Assembly: GCA_022340285.1 (NCBI GenBank)
Contig: JAJDOG010000038.1
Location: 1-52,451 of the forward strand
Reading direction: 5' to 3'
DNA from: Betaproteobacteria bacterium
GTDB lineage: Bacteria; Pseudomonadota; Gammaproteobacteria; Burkholderiales; SG8-39
Length of the DNA stretch: 52,451 bases
Both the position numbers and the translations under genes were made by a program. The notes beneath the pieces were generated by a model. The model was not told the origin of the DNA and did no database searches. It saw nothing but the letters and a program-made list of their open reading frames with translations. Positions 1 through 8,378 of this stretch are shown here, one piece after another. Every line of letters starts with the position of its first letter. Positions within the stretch are counted from its first letter, which is position 1.

Positions 1-150
1 GCGGCGGACGAGCTCTTTCAATCGACCGTCCCGCAACGCCAGGCGGACTGGCTGGACTTCGCGGCGGACATCGTCGGCGCGCTGGCAGGCGCCGCGACAT
101 TCGTCTGGATCGCGCGTGGCCGCGTGCGCTACTCGAGCGCCGATTCGTAG
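1..150 (+). CDS. VanZ-like family protein, C-terminal fragment (5' end outside window)
   Basis: Frame 1 is open from the window edge to a TAG at 148-150 and encodes 49 residues. The start resembles the DE..Q..VPxR motif of VanZ-like membrane proteins: DELFQSTVPQRQADWLD is followed by a hydrophobic helix (DIVGALAGAATFVWIA) and a short basic tail. VanZ-like proteins are small polytopic membrane proteins, some linked to glycopeptide resistance; the role here is unknown. The last seven codons lie inside a 48-bp sequence repeated at 923-970, where it is the 3' end of dacB, so this gene and dacB probably once overlapped tail to tail. The family call rests on this C-terminal piece only. Confidence 0.6.
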   Translation, partial: AADELFQSTVPQRQADWLDFAADIVGALAGAATFVWIARGRVRYSSADS

Positions 151-175
151 GCCCAGCGCAGCGCCGCATCGTGCG
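128..175. repeat. 48-bp direct repeat, copy A (remnant of dacB 3' end)
   Basis: Identical to 923-970 except for one base. Read on the minus strand it encodes the last residues of DacB (LRWAYESALE then stop). Beyond it, 177-196 still matches 988-1007 at about 16 of 20 positions after a gap, so copy A is a decayed remnant of a longer dacB end. Together with copy B it brackets the vapBC cassette. Confidence 0.9.
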
Positions 176-206
176 GGCGTTTGGGGCGCTCACGAGTCGG
201 ATAGGT

Positions 207-235
207 TTGACATGTGCCGCACATGCTCTTATGTT
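207..235 (+). promoter_or_regulatory. vapBC promoter with internal palindromic operator
   Basis: A consensus -35 box TTGACA (207-212) and a -10 box TATGTT (230-235) are separated by 17 bp. Between and touching them is a palindrome, CATGTGC-C-GCACATG (211-225), with perfect 7-bp arms. Autoregulation by antitoxin or toxin-antitoxin binding to such a site is normal for VapBC. The predicted transcription start (about 241-243) falls on the antitoxin ATG, so the message may be leaderless. Confidence 0.75.
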
Positions 236-241
236 CAGCGC

Positions 242-472
242 ATGTCAGTGATGATTCAGATCCGTAACGTGCCAAACGAGTTGCATCGCCGGCTAAAGGC
301 ACGTGCCGCTTTAGCAGGCATGACACTTTCCGACTTCCTCCTCAAGGAGATCCGCTCCGCCGCCGAGCGACCGACGCTCGATGAGCTGCGCGCGCGCTTG
401 GAGCGTCGTGCAATGGTCGCGCCATCAGTGCCGCCGGCGCAGGCGGTGCGCGCGGAACGCGATAGCCGTTGA
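242..472 (+). CDS. vapB: VapB/FitA-type ribbon-helix-helix antitoxin
   Basis: A 76-residue protein beginning MSVMIQIRNVPNELHRRLK. The short beta strand followed by two helices (LHRRLKARAALAGMTLSDFLLKEI) is the ribbon-helix-helix fold of FitA-like antitoxins, which bind the operator as dimers. The C-terminal part (about residues 45-76) is charged and probably wraps the toxin. I start it at 242 because the promoter predicts transcription from that base; an in-frame ATG at 251 is an alternative. A longer frame extends upstream to 116 but would run through the promoter. The stop overlaps the toxin start by four bases (TTGA), the usual translational coupling. Confidence 0.85.
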   Translation: MSVMIQIRNVPNELHRRLKARAALAGMTLSDFLLKEIRSAAERPTLDELRARLERRAMVAPSVPPAQAVRAERDSR

Positions 473-861
473 TTGTTGTCGACGCCTCGGCACTTCTAGA
501 GGTGCTTCTGCGTTCGCCTGCCGCCGCACCGATGGAGGAACGTCTCTTCGATCCGGTGGAGACGCTTCACGCGCCCCACCTGATCGACGTAGAGGTGACG
601 CAGGTCTTGCGCCGCTACGCGCTGGCTGGTGAGGCAGTCCCGGAGCGCTGCCGCACCGCGTTGGCCGATCTAATGGATTTTCCGCTAACCCGGTATCCGC
701 ACGACTTCTTGCTCCCGCGAGTCTGGGAGCTGCGAAGCAACTTGACGGCATACGATGCAGTCTATGTCGCGCTGGCAGAGGCGCTCGATGCACCGCTGCT
801 CACGCGCGATCAGTGGCTCGCGAACGCTCCAGGACACCGCGCGCGAATCGAGCTTGTCTGA
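469..861 (+). CDS. vapC: VapC-type PIN-domain ribonuclease toxin
   Basis: A 130-residue PIN-domain protein, the usual length for VapC. The acidic metal-binding set is intact: D5 in VVDASALLE, E42 in DVEVTQVL, D96 in TAYDAVYVALA and D114 in LLTRD. VapC toxins cleave RNA, often tRNA or rRNA, when freed from VapB. It starts with TTG inside the vapB stop, so it is translated after the antitoxin. Nothing suggests inactivation. The target cannot be told from sequence. Confidence 0.88.
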   Translation: MIVVDASALLEVLLRSPAAAPMEERLFDPVETLHAPHLIDVEVTQVLRRYALAGEAVPERCRTALADLMDFPLTRYPHDFLLPRVWELRSNLTAYDAVYVALAEALDAPLLTRDQWLANAPGHRARIELV

Positions 862-922
862 CGCGAAGGTCCGGGGAAAACGACGCAGTTGACGTGCTGT
901 CTGCCTGACTCGAGGGCGGTTG

Positions 923-970
923 GCTACTCGAGCGCCGATTCGTAGGCCCAGCGCAGCACCGCATCGTGCG
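923..970. repeat. 48-bp direct repeat, copy B (native 3' end of dacB)
   Basis: Partner of 128-175 with one mismatch. This copy is continuous with the intact dacB reading frame and contains its stop (924-926, minus strand). Confidence 0.9.
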
Positions 971-2369
971 CGGGCTGGCTCGCGCGCGCGTTCGGATCGT
1001 TCACGAGAAACACGACGACGAGGCGGCGGCCGTTGCGGTCGAGCACGTAACCGGCGAGCGTGCGCGAATCGGAGAGCGAGCCGCTCTTGATGTGCGCGTT
1101 GCCTGCGACGCCCTGGAACTTGAGACGCCGCTTCATGGTGCCGTCTTGCGCCACGATCGGCAGCGAGGCCATGAGCTCGGACATCACCGGGCTCGCCCAG
1201 GCAGTCAGCAACAGCTTGCCGAGGCTCGCCGCGCTGATGCGATCCGCGCGCGAGAGGCCGGAGCCGTTCTCGATGACGAGATCGGGCAGCGCCAGCCCGC
1301 GACTGTCGAGCCAGGTGCGGATCACGCGCTGCGAACGCTCGTAGCTCCCCGGGAGATCGAGGATCTGCGCCGAGAGGGTGAGAAACACCTGGCGCGCCAT
1401 GACGTTGTTCGAATACTTGTTGATGTCCCGCACGATCTCGGCAGCGGTGGGCGACTCGATCGTGGCGAAGGGCGACGCGCCGAGCGCCGCCGTGCCCTCA
1501 CGGACGCGGCCATGCAGCTTTCCCCCCGAGGCTTCCCAGAGCGTGCGAAAGACGCCGTGCACGAACTCCGGGTGATCGAGCAGGCTCACGTTCCAGTAGT
1601 GCTCGTTGCAGCTTGCCGGCATCGTTCCGGAAAAGGTCACGCGCGTGCGGTCGTCGATGCTGCGCAATGCAACGTGCAAGCCTCTGCGCCAGTCGCCGCA
1701 GAAGCCGGGCCCGAGCTTCACGTGATTCTCGACATCGATCTGCGCGGGCCTGGGCTCGGGAATGATCTGCACGGTGCCGAGCTCGCTGTCGGGCACGAAG
1801 AGAAACCGCACGGTCTTGAAATTCACCAGCAGCGCGTCGGCGCCGACGTTGTAGGGCCGCAGCGATTCACCGTCGAACTCGGCGGGGTCGTGACTGTCGA
1901 GCTCGAAGTAGGTGCGATCGAGCACCAAATCTCCCCGGATCTCGGTGACGCCGCGCGCGCGCAGCGTTTGCACGAGCAGCCAGAAGCGCTCGAACGTGAG
2001 CTTCGGATCGCCGTACCCCTTGAGCAGCAGGTCGCCCTGCAGCACGCCGTCCTTGAGCGGGCCGGTGAGATAGGCCTCGGTCTTCCAGGTGTAGGTGGGA
2101 CCGAGCAGATCGAGCGCGGCGAAGGTCGTGACGAGCTTCATTGCCGAGGCGGGATTCATCGGCTTCGCGGCGTTGAACGCGACGAGCGGCGTCGTCGCCT
2201 CGACGCCCTGTGCAAACAGCGCGACGCTCGACTGCGGGATGCCGGCGCGGGCAAGCGCCTGCGCGACCGGCTTGGGGAGCTGCGACTGCTGCGCGTTCGC
2301 CGGCGCGGTGACCAGGGTCAGCGCGAGCGCTGCGGCGGCCAGGCGAGACAGAGTCGCGAGGAAGTTCAT
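924..2369 (-). CDS. dacB: D-alanyl-D-alanine carboxypeptidase/endopeptidase, PBP4 family
   Basis: A 481-residue penicillin-binding protein of the low-molecular-mass class C (PBP4) type, acting on peptidoglycan peptides in the periplasm. It has a signal peptide (residues 1-26, ending APANAQ) and the three active-site motifs: S75-A-M-K78 in NPASAMKLV, S320-N-N322 in KYSNNVMARQ, and K428-S-G430 in HIKSGSLSD. KSG replaces the commoner KTG and is acceptable in this family. The ATG at 2369 is chosen because the signal peptide begins there; an in-frame extension to 2528 runs through a repeat element and is not coding. The 3' end overlaps the duplicated 48-bp sequence. The next gene, on the same strand, is cbpA, separated by a repeat. 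Confidence 0.93.
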   Translation of the reverse strand: MNFLATLSRLAAAALALTLVTAPANAQQSQLPKPVAQALARAGIPQSSVALFAQGVEATTPLVAFNAAKPMNPASAMKLVTTFAALDLLGPTYTWKTEAYLTGPLKDGVLQGDLLLKGYGDPKLTFERFWLLVQTLRARGVTEIRGDLVLDRTYFELDSHDPAEFDGESLRPYNVGADALLVNFKTVRFLFVPDSELGTVQIIPEPRPAQIDVENHVKLGPGFCGDWRRGLHVALRSIDDRTRVTFSGTMPASCNEHYWNVSLLDHPEFVHGVFRTLWEASGGKLHGRVREGTAALGASPFATIESPTAAEIVRDINKYSNNVMARQVFLTLSAQILDLPGSYERSQRVIRTWLDSRGLALPDLVIENGSGLSRADRISAASLGKLLLTAWASPVMSELMASLPIVAQDGTMKRRLKFQGVAGNAHIKSGSLSDSRTLAGYVLDRNGRRLVVVFLVNDPNARASQPAHDAVLRWAYESALE

Positions 2370-2410
2370 TTCCGCGTGTGAGTATGCCACGCGGCGCCGG
2401 CTGAACGCGA

Positions 2411-2518
2411 AACCACCCCGCCGCCTTCGGCGGCACCCCACCTTGCAAAGGAGGGGAAAAAGAAAAGAGATCCCCTCCTTTTCAAGGAGGGGTGGCTGCG
2501 CAGCAGCCGGGGTGGTTG
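2411..2518. repeat. R1 palindromic repeat pair (head to head)
   Basis: An inverted copy (2411-2456) and a direct copy (2472-2518) of repeat R1 are separated by an A-rich linker. Each copy has a first hairpin, CCCCTCCTT-TTC-AAGGAGGGG or a variant, a second GC hairpin (here GGCTGC-GCA-GCAGCC in the direct copy) and a GGGGTGGTT tail. It fills the spacer between cbpA and dacB. Confidence 0.9.
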
Positions 2519-2531
2519 ACCGCTTCAATCC

Positions 2532-3473
2532 TTAACCGAAATGACCGCGCGGGTTGAAGCTCGAAAGCTTCGCGAGCTCCTCATAGAGCGTCTTCTCGCG
2601 GTCGCTCAGCGCCGACGGCGTGACGATCTGCAAGACGCAATAGAGGTCGCCGTGGCCGCCGCCCGGTAACGGCAGACCCTTGCCGGTGAGGCGGAGCTTC
2701 TGCCCGGCGCGCGAGCCGGGTCGCACATTGACCCGCACGCGCCCCTCGAGCGTCGGCACTTCCACTTCGGCGCCAAGCACTGCCTCCGACGGCGTTACCG
2801 GAAGTTCGAGGTAGAGATCGTGCTCCGACACCTTGAAGAGCGGGTGCGGCATCAGCACCACGTTGATATAGAGATCGCCGGCCGGTCCGCCGCCCATGCC
2901 CGCGCCGCCCTTGCTGGGGACGCGCAGTCGTTGACCGTCAGTGGCGCCCTTCGGCACGCGCACGCGAATCTTCTTCGGCACGCGCCGCAGCGTGCCGTCG
3001 GGCCCGGGCTCGGGCGCCGAGAGATCCACCACGAGCTCGGTGCCGCGCGCGGCGTCCTCGAGCGAGACGTGCGCGGTGACTTCGTAGTCCTGGCCGGGCA
3101 TCGAGAAGCCGCGCCCGCCGCGCGCCGTGCGACCGCGGCGCGCGGCGCCACCGCCGCCGAATTGCGCGAACAGGTCGGACAGGTCGACGACGTCCTCGAA
3201 GGCGAAGCCGCCGAACTGGTTCTCCCACCCGGGCGGCGGGCGAAACTCCTGCCCGGGCTGATAGCGACCGAGCTGGTCGTACGCTGCGCGCTTCTTCTTG
3301 TCCTTGAGCGTCTCGTAGGCCTCGCCGATCTCCTTGAACTTCTCCTCGGCGTTCTTCTCCTTGGAGACGTCCGGATGGTATTTGCGGGCGAGCTTACGGT
3401 ACGCCTTGCGGATTTCGTCATCCGAGGCGGTGCGCGGGACGCCAAGCGTTTCGTAATAGTCCTTGTATTTCAC
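2532..3473 (-). CDS. cbpA: DnaJ/Hsp40-type co-chaperone CbpA
   Basis: A 313-residue protein with an N-terminal J domain (residues 4-70; H33-P34-D35 present) that stimulates DnaK ATPase, a Gly/Phe-rich linker (about 75-125) and a two-part DnaJ C-terminal substrate-binding domain (about 130-300). The four CxxCxGxG zinc motifs of DnaJ are absent, which identifies it as the CbpA class. CbpM, the small modulator often encoded directly after cbpA, is missing: the next gene downstream is dacB. Cytoplasmic. No convincing heat-shock promoter was found upstream. Confidence 0.93.
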   Translation of the reverse strand: MKYKDYYETLGVPRTASDDEIRKAYRKLARKYHPDVSKEKNAEEKFKEIGEAYETLKDKKKRAAYDQLGRYQPGQEFRPPPGWENQFGGFAFEDVVDLSDLFAQFGGGGAARRGRTARGGRGFSMPGQDYEVTAHVSLEDAARGTELVVDLSAPEPGPDGTLRRVPKKIRVRVPKGATDGQRLRVPSKGGAGMGGGPAGDLYINVVLMPHPLFKVSEHDLYLELPVTPSEAVLGAEVEVPTLEGRVRVNVRPGSRAGQKLRLTGKGLPLPGGGHGDLYCVLQIVTPSALSDREKTLYEELAKLSSFNPRGHFG

Positions 3474-3708
3474 GTGCGACGGATCTTATGCGCTTTGAGA
3501 TAGGGCAACGTGTGTCGATCTAGAGGGGATATGGTTTCAGAGAGGCTGATTCTCAATAGCCTGATAGGAATGAAGGGAAAGGGAAAACCCGGCAAAAAGT
3601 ATGGCTTTGCCGGCCTGCGTGACCCCGGTCACACAGCGGTTGAAGCGGGCGAGGCGGGCCGTTACATTCGGAGTATCAGGATTTTCTAATATACCAGGAG
3701 AGTGGTCC

Positions 3709-4776
3709 ATGTCGATCCGCACAACGCTTGCCGCCAGCGCACTTGCCGCTCTGGCAACGGCTGCCGGCATCGCGGTCGCGGCGCTGCCGCTCGAGACCGC
3801 GCCGGTGGAGTTCCGCGACGTGGCGCGCACGTACCCCGCCGAAGGGGTGGTCGAAGCGGTTCGCCAATCGACCGTCGCGGCCCAGACACAAGGGCGCATC
3901 GTCGAACTGAGGGTGGACGTCGGCGACCGGGTTCGCCGCGGTGACGTGATCGCTCGCATCGATCCCCAGGAAGCCAGCCAGGTCGTCGCCACGGCCGAGG
4001 CGCAGGTCGCCCAGGCCGAAGCGGCGCTGACCAACGCGCGCGTGAACCTGGAGCGTACGAAGAAGCTCGTCGCGCAGAAATTCGTCAGCGAGGCGGCGCT
4101 CGACAAGGCCGAGACCGATTTCGCCGCGGCGAAGGCCCAGGTCGCGGCCGCTCGCGCCGGCGCGGGCCAGGCGCGCACGGGCCGGAGCTACACCGTTATC
4201 GTGGCGCCGTTCTCCGGCGTCGTCGCGACGCGTCACGTCGATCTCGGCGAGATGGCGCAGCCGGGCAGGCCGCTCGTGACGCTGTTCGATCCGCAGAATC
4301 TGCGCGCCCTGGTCACCGTGCCGCAGGCGCGGCTCGCCGAGATGCGCAGCCCGATCGAGGCCTCCGTCGAGCTGCCCGCGCTCGGTAAGCGCGTCCGCGC
4401 GCGCGACGTCACGGTGCTGCCGTCCGCCGACGCGCGCACGCACACGACGCAGGTCCGCCTGGATCTGCCCGACCCGCTCGAGGGGGCGTACCCGGGCATG
4501 TTCGCGCGCGGTTACATCACACTCGGCACGGCGAAGAAGCTCATCGTGCCGGTCTCCGCCGTCGTTCATCGCAGCGAGGTGACGGGTGCCTACGTCGTCC
4601 TGGGAGGCGGGGCGATCCGGTTCCGCCAGCTGCGCGTGGGCGAGACGATTCCCGACGTCGGCATCGAGGTGCTCGCTGGCCTTGCCGCCGGCGAGCAGGT
4701 TGCGCTCGACCCCGTGATGGCGCTCGCGCGGCTGAAGAGCGGCGAGAACCCCGAGAGTACGGTCGCGGTGAAATGA
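3709..4776 (+). CDS. RND efflux system periplasmic adaptor (membrane fusion protein)
   Basis: A 355-residue HlyD/AcrA-type adaptor. An N-terminal hydrophobic segment (residues 5-25) is followed by a first lipoyl half (QTQGRIVELRVDVGDRVRRG), an alpha-hairpin coiled coil (about 85-150, rich in A/E/K), the second lipoyl half (APFSGVVATRHVDLGEMAQPG) and beta-barrel/membrane-proximal domains. It should link the inner-membrane pump encoded next to an outer-membrane channel; no TolC-like gene is nearby. The ATG at 3709 has a good site (CAGGAGAG) eight bases upstream; the frame extends to 3601 but without one. The spacer to the permease is filled by three repeat copies. Confidence 0.93.
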   Translation: MSIRTTLAASALAALATAAGIAVAALPLETAPVEFRDVARTYPAEGVVEAVRQSTVAAQTQGRIVELRVDVGDRVRRGDVIARIDPQEASQVVATAEAQVAQAEAALTNARVNLERTKKLVAQKFVSEAALDKAETDFAAAKAQVAAARAGAGQARTGRSYTVIVAPFSGVVATRHVDLGEMAQPGRPLVTLFDPQNLRALVTVPQARLAEMRSPIEASVELPALGKRVRARDVTVLPSADARTHTTQVRLDLPDPLEGAYPGMFARGYITLGTAKKLIVPVSAVVHRSEVTGAYVVLGGGAIRFRQLRVGETIPDVGIEVLAGLAAGEQVALDPVMALARLKSGENPESTVAVK

Positions 4777-4787
4777 TGAAGACGCTG

Positions 4788-4967
4788 TTCACCACTCCGC
4801 CGCCTTTGGCGGCACCCCTCCTCGAAGAGGAGGGGAAGAAGACGATTTCCCCTCCTTTCCAAGGAGGGGTCCGCCCGGAGGGCGGGGGGTGGTTCGGCCG
4901 CTTCGGCAAACTCAGTCAACCACCCCGGCCGCTCCGCGGCCACCCCTCCTTGAAAAGGAGGGGAAAG
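4788..4967. repeat. R1 repeat cluster, three copies, inside the RND operon
   Basis: Three R1 copies alternate in orientation (inverted, direct, inverted) and fill almost the whole spacer between adaptor and permease. The last copy ends in AAGGAGGGG (4955-4963), which lies 10 bases before the permease ATG and is the best ribosome-binding sequence for it. Confidence 0.9.
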
Positions 4968-4973
4968 TAGGTC

Positions 4974-7900
4974 ATGGGCATCTCCGGACGCATCAGCAGA
5001 TTCTTCGTCGGTTCGCAGCTGACGCCGCTTGTCGCGCTCGTCGCCGCGCTGCTCGGCATCTTCGCGGTGATGGTGACGCCGCGCGAGGAGGAGCCGCAGA
5101 TCAACGTGACCATGGCGAACGTGCTGATCCCGTTCCCGGGCGCGTCGGCCAAGGATGTCGAAGCGCTGGTGGCCACGCCTGCCGAGCAGGTGCTCTCGCA
5201 GATCACCGGCATCGAGCACATCTACTCCGTTTCGAAGCCGGGCATGGCGGTGCTCACCGTGCAGTTCGAGGTGGGCGAGAACCGCACCGACGCGCTGGTG
5301 CGCCTGTACGACACGATCATGTCGAACCGCGACTGGCTGTCGCCGAACATCGGCGTGGGCGAGCCGCTCATCAAGCCGATGGGCATCGACGACGTACCGA
5401 TCGTCACGCTGACCCTGTGGACCGACGACCCCCAGCGCGGCGCCTACGAATTGCAGCAGGTCGCGCGCGCCGCCGAAGCGGAGCTCAAGCGCGTGCCTGG
5501 CACGCGGACCGTCGAAACCGTCGGTGGACCAGGGCGCGCGGTGCGCGTGCTGCTCGACGCCGAGCGCATGCAGGCCTATCGCGTCACCGCCCAGGATGTG
5601 CGCGGGGCGCTGCTGGCCGCGAACGTCTCGCTGCCCTCGGGCAGCCTGGTGGCCGGCAACCGCGAGACGCTGGTCGAGACCGGATCATTTCTCGCGGGCG
5701 CGGCGGATGTGCGCCGGCTCGTGGTGGGCGCCTACGACGGGCGGCCCGTCTTCGTCGAGGACATCGCCCAAGTGGTGGACGGCCCGGAGCTGCCGACTCA
5801 TTACGTTCGCTACGGCGCGTCCGCGTCGGGACCCGACAAGGTCTCAGTGGGGCTCGAATATCCGGCAGTGACCCTCGCGATCTCGAAGAAGCCCGGCGAG
5901 AACGCCGTGGACGTGGCCGACAAGGTGATCCAGCGCATCGAGAACCTCAAGGGCAGCGTCATCCCCGAAGGCGTCTCGGTGGCGCTCACGCGCAACTACG
6001 GCGAAACCGCGAACGACAAGGCGCAGAAGCTCATCCAGAAGCTCATCTTCGCCACGCTCTCCGTGGTGGCGCTGGTGTGGGCCGCGCTCGGCCGCCGCGA
6101 GGCGATCATCGTCGGCGTGGCGGTGTTGCTCACGCTTTCGGCGACGCTCTTCGCTTCCTGGGCGTGGGGATTCACGCTGAACCGGGTGTCGCTCTTCGCG
6201 CTGATCTTCTCGATCGGAATTCTCGTCGACGACGCGATCGTGGTGGTGGAGAACATCCATCGACACAAGGCGCTCTATCCGGATCAACCGCTCATCGGGC
6301 TCATCCCGCATGCGGTCGACGAGGTCGGTGGTCCGACCATCCTCGCCACGTTCACCGTCATCGCGGCGCTATTGCCGATGGCGTTCGTGACCGGCCTCAT
6401 GGGCCCCTACATGAGCCCGATCCCCATCAACGCGAGCATCGGCATGCTGATCTCGCTCGCGATCGCTTTCATCGTCACGCCCTGGCTGGCCGCGAAGCTG
6501 CTCCACCGGCATGAACACGTCGGGCACGGCGCGGAGCGGCTGAACACACGGCTGCGCGATTTCTTCGGCCGGGTGATGACGCCGTTCCTGCAGCGCGAGC
6601 ACGGACGCAAGGCGCGCTGGTGGCTGTTCGGCGGGATCATGGTCGCGATCCTGGCGGCGATCTCGCTGGCCGGCTTCAAGCTGGTCGTGCTGAAGATGCT
6701 GCCCTTCGACAACAAGTCGGAGTTTCAGGTGGTGGTCGACATGCCGGTCGGCACGCCTGTCGAGGAGACTTCGCGTGTGCTCGGGGAAATGGGTGCCTAT
6801 CTCTCCACGATCCCGGAGGTGACCGACTACCAGGCCTATGCGGGCACCGCGGCACCGATCAATTTCAACGGCCTGGTGCGTCAGTACTACCTGCGCGCAT
6901 CGCCCGAGCTCGGCGATCTCCAGGTGAACCTGATGGACAAGCACGAGCGCGATCGCAAGAGCCACGAGATCGCGGTCGCCGCGCGGCCCAAGCTCGTGGA
7001 GATCGGCCAGAAGTACGGCGCGACGGTCAAGGTCGTCGAGGTGCCGCCGGGACCGCCGGTGCTCTCGCCGATCGTCGCGGAGGTGTACGGGCCCGACTAC
7101 GACGGCCAGCTCGAGACCGCGCAGCGCTTGCGCAAGCTGTTCGCCCAGACTCCGGACATCGTGGATGTCGATTCGAGCGTCGAGGAGGATGCCCCGAAGC
7201 TCCTCTTCCGCGTGGACCAGCGCAAGGCGGCTCTCATGGGCGTGGCGCAGCGCGACATCGTCTACACCCTGCGCGCGGCGCTCGCCGGCGACGAGGTGAC
7301 GCCGCTGCACACCGGCTCGGCCAAGTACGAGATCCCGGTGAAGCTCGCGCTCCCGCCCGAGAGCCTGTCGCGCGCCGACACGCTGCTCAAGCTCAAGGTG
7401 AAGGCCGCCGACGGCACCCTCGTGCCGCTCTCGGAGCTCGTGACCGCCGTGCCCGCGCAGCGCGAGAAGACGATCTATCACAAAGATCTGCTCCCGGTCG
7501 CCTACGTGGTGGGCGACATGGCAGGCAGCCTCGACAGCCCGCTCTACGGGATGTTCGCGATGCGCGATGGTGTCCGGCAGCTCGCCGTGCCGCAGGGCGA
7601 GGGATTGAGCGAGCGCTTCATCACGCAGCCGGAGGATCCGTACGCGGGGTACGCCATCAAGTGGGACGGCGAGTGGCAGGTCACCTACGAGACCTTCCGC
7701 GACATGGGCATCGCCTACGCGGTGGGCCTGATCCTGATCTACCTGCTGGTGGTGGCGCAGTTCTCGTCGTACAAGGTGCCGCTCATCATCATGGCGCCCA
7801 TCCCGCTCACCATCATCGGCGTGATGCCGGGCCACGCGCTGCTCGGCGCACAGTTCACGGCGACGTCGATGATCGGGATGATCGCGCTCGCCGGGATCAT

Positions 7901-8222
7901 CGTGCGGAACTCGATCCTGCTCGTGGACTTCATCAACCTGCAGGTCGAGGAGGGCATCGCCTTCCAGAAGGCGGTCGTCAATGCGGCCGCGACGCGCGCG
8001 AAGCCCATCGTGCTCACGGGGCTGGCCGCGATGCTGGGCGCCTTCTTCATCCTCGACGACCCGATCTTCAACGGCCTCGCGGTGTCGCTCATCTTCGGGA
8101 TCCTCGTCTCCACCCTGCTGACCCTGGTGGTGATCCCGGTGCTCTTCTACGCGAGCGGTTGGCGCAAGCTGGAAGGCGCCGAGACCGCGCCCATCGATTC
8201 AGGCGCGCTGGCGCAGACGTAG
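4974..8222 (+). CDS. RND efflux pump inner-membrane permease (AcrB/HAE1-like)
   Basis: A 1082-residue proton-driven exporter with the usual RND layout: TM1 near residue 15, a large periplasmic loop, TM2-6, TM7 near 555, a second large loop and TM8-12. The proton-relay Asp pair is present in GILVDDAIVVVEN (D419, D420). The sequence is closer to the divergent HAE-type pumps that start VTPREEEPQI than to AcrB itself. The substrate is unknown. Its ribosome-binding site lies in the upstream R1 repeat. Confidence 0.93.
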   Translation: MGISGRISRFFVGSQLTPLVALVAALLGIFAVMVTPREEEPQINVTMANVLIPFPGASAKDVEALVATPAEQVLSQITGIEHIYSVSKPGMAVLTVQFEVGENRTDALVRLYDTIMSNRDWLSPNIGVGEPLIKPMGIDDVPIVTLTLWTDDPQRGAYELQQVARAAEAELKRVPGTRTVETVGGPGRAVRVLLDAERMQAYRVTAQDVRGALLAANVSLPSGSLVAGNRETLVETGSFLAGAADVRRLVVGAYDGRPVFVEDIAQVVDGPELPTHYVRYGASASGPDKVSVGLEYPAVTLAISKKPGENAVDVADKVIQRIENLKGSVIPEGVSVALTRNYGETANDKAQKLIQKLIFATLSVVALVWAALGRREAIIVGVAVLLTLSATLFASWAWGFTLNRVSLFALIFSIGILVDDAIVVVENIHRHKALYPDQPLIGLIPHAVDEVGGPTILATFTVIAALLPMAFVTGLMGPYMSPIPINASIGMLISLAIAFIVTPWLAAKLLHRHEHVGHGAERLNTRLRDFFGRVMTPFLQREHGRKARWWLFGGIMVAILAAISLAGFKLVVLKMLPFDNKSEFQVVVDMPVGTPVEETSRVLGEMGAYLSTIPEVTDYQAYAGTAAPINFNGLVRQYYLRASPELGDLQVNLMDKHERDRKSHEIAVAARPKLVEIGQKYGATVKVVEVPPGPPVLSPIVAEVYGPDYDGQLETAQRLRKLFAQTPDIVDVDSSVEEDAPKLLFRVDQRKAALMGVAQRDIVYTLRAALAGDEVTPLHTGSAKYEIPVKLALPPESLSRADTLLKLKVKAADGTLVPLSELVTAVPAQREKTIYHKDLLPVAYVVGDMAGSLDSPLYGMFAMRDGVRQLAVPQGEGLSERFITQPEDPYAGYAIKWDGEWQVTYETFRDMGIAYAVGLILIYLLVVAQFSSYKVPLIIMAPIPLTIIGVMPGHALLGAQFTATSMIGMIALAGIIVRNSILLVDFINLQVEEGIAFQKAVVNAAATRAKPIVLTGLAAMLGAFFILDDPIFNGLAVSLIFGILVSTLLTLVVIPVLFYASGWRKLEGAETAPIDSGALAQT

Positions 8223-8235
8223 TAGGGGAGTCTAT

Positions 8236-8377
8236 CCCCTCCTTTTCAAGGGTGCCCGCGGAGCGGGCGGGGTGGTTGAGGTCCCAAAGCAGCGCTCTGC
8301 ACCACCCCGGTTGCTGCGCAACCACCCCTCCTCGAAGAGGAGGGGAAAAAGCAATCCGCGTAGCGGACGGGGTGGTT
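8236..8377. repeat. R1 repeat cluster (one full, one inverted, one partial copy)
   Basis: A direct copy whose first hairpin has lost four bases (TTTTCAAGGGTG), an inverted copy with second hairpin GGTTGC/GCAACC, and a 3' half copy (CCGCGTAGCGG then GGGGTGGTT) lie between the convergent permease and osmC-like genes, where they could end transcription from both sides. Confidence 0.85.
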
Positions 8378-8378
8378 C

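Noticed and set aside
966..2381. Long open frame antisense to dacB
   Set aside because: High GC leaves the opposite strand open; the protein is Arg/Glu-rich without domains, and dacB has all its motifs.
2370..2528. 53-residue N-terminal extension of DacB
   Set aside because: It translates the R1 repeats and precedes a normal signal peptide.
3565..3635. CCGGCAAA/TTTGCCGG hairpin as a terminator between cbpA and the efflux genes
   Set aside because: Both flanking genes point away from it, so nothing would need to end there; pairing is short.
4889..6514. 541-residue plus-strand frame overlapping the start of the RND permease
   Set aside because: It starts in an R1 repeat and is the out-of-frame reading of the permease; Arg-rich with no family.
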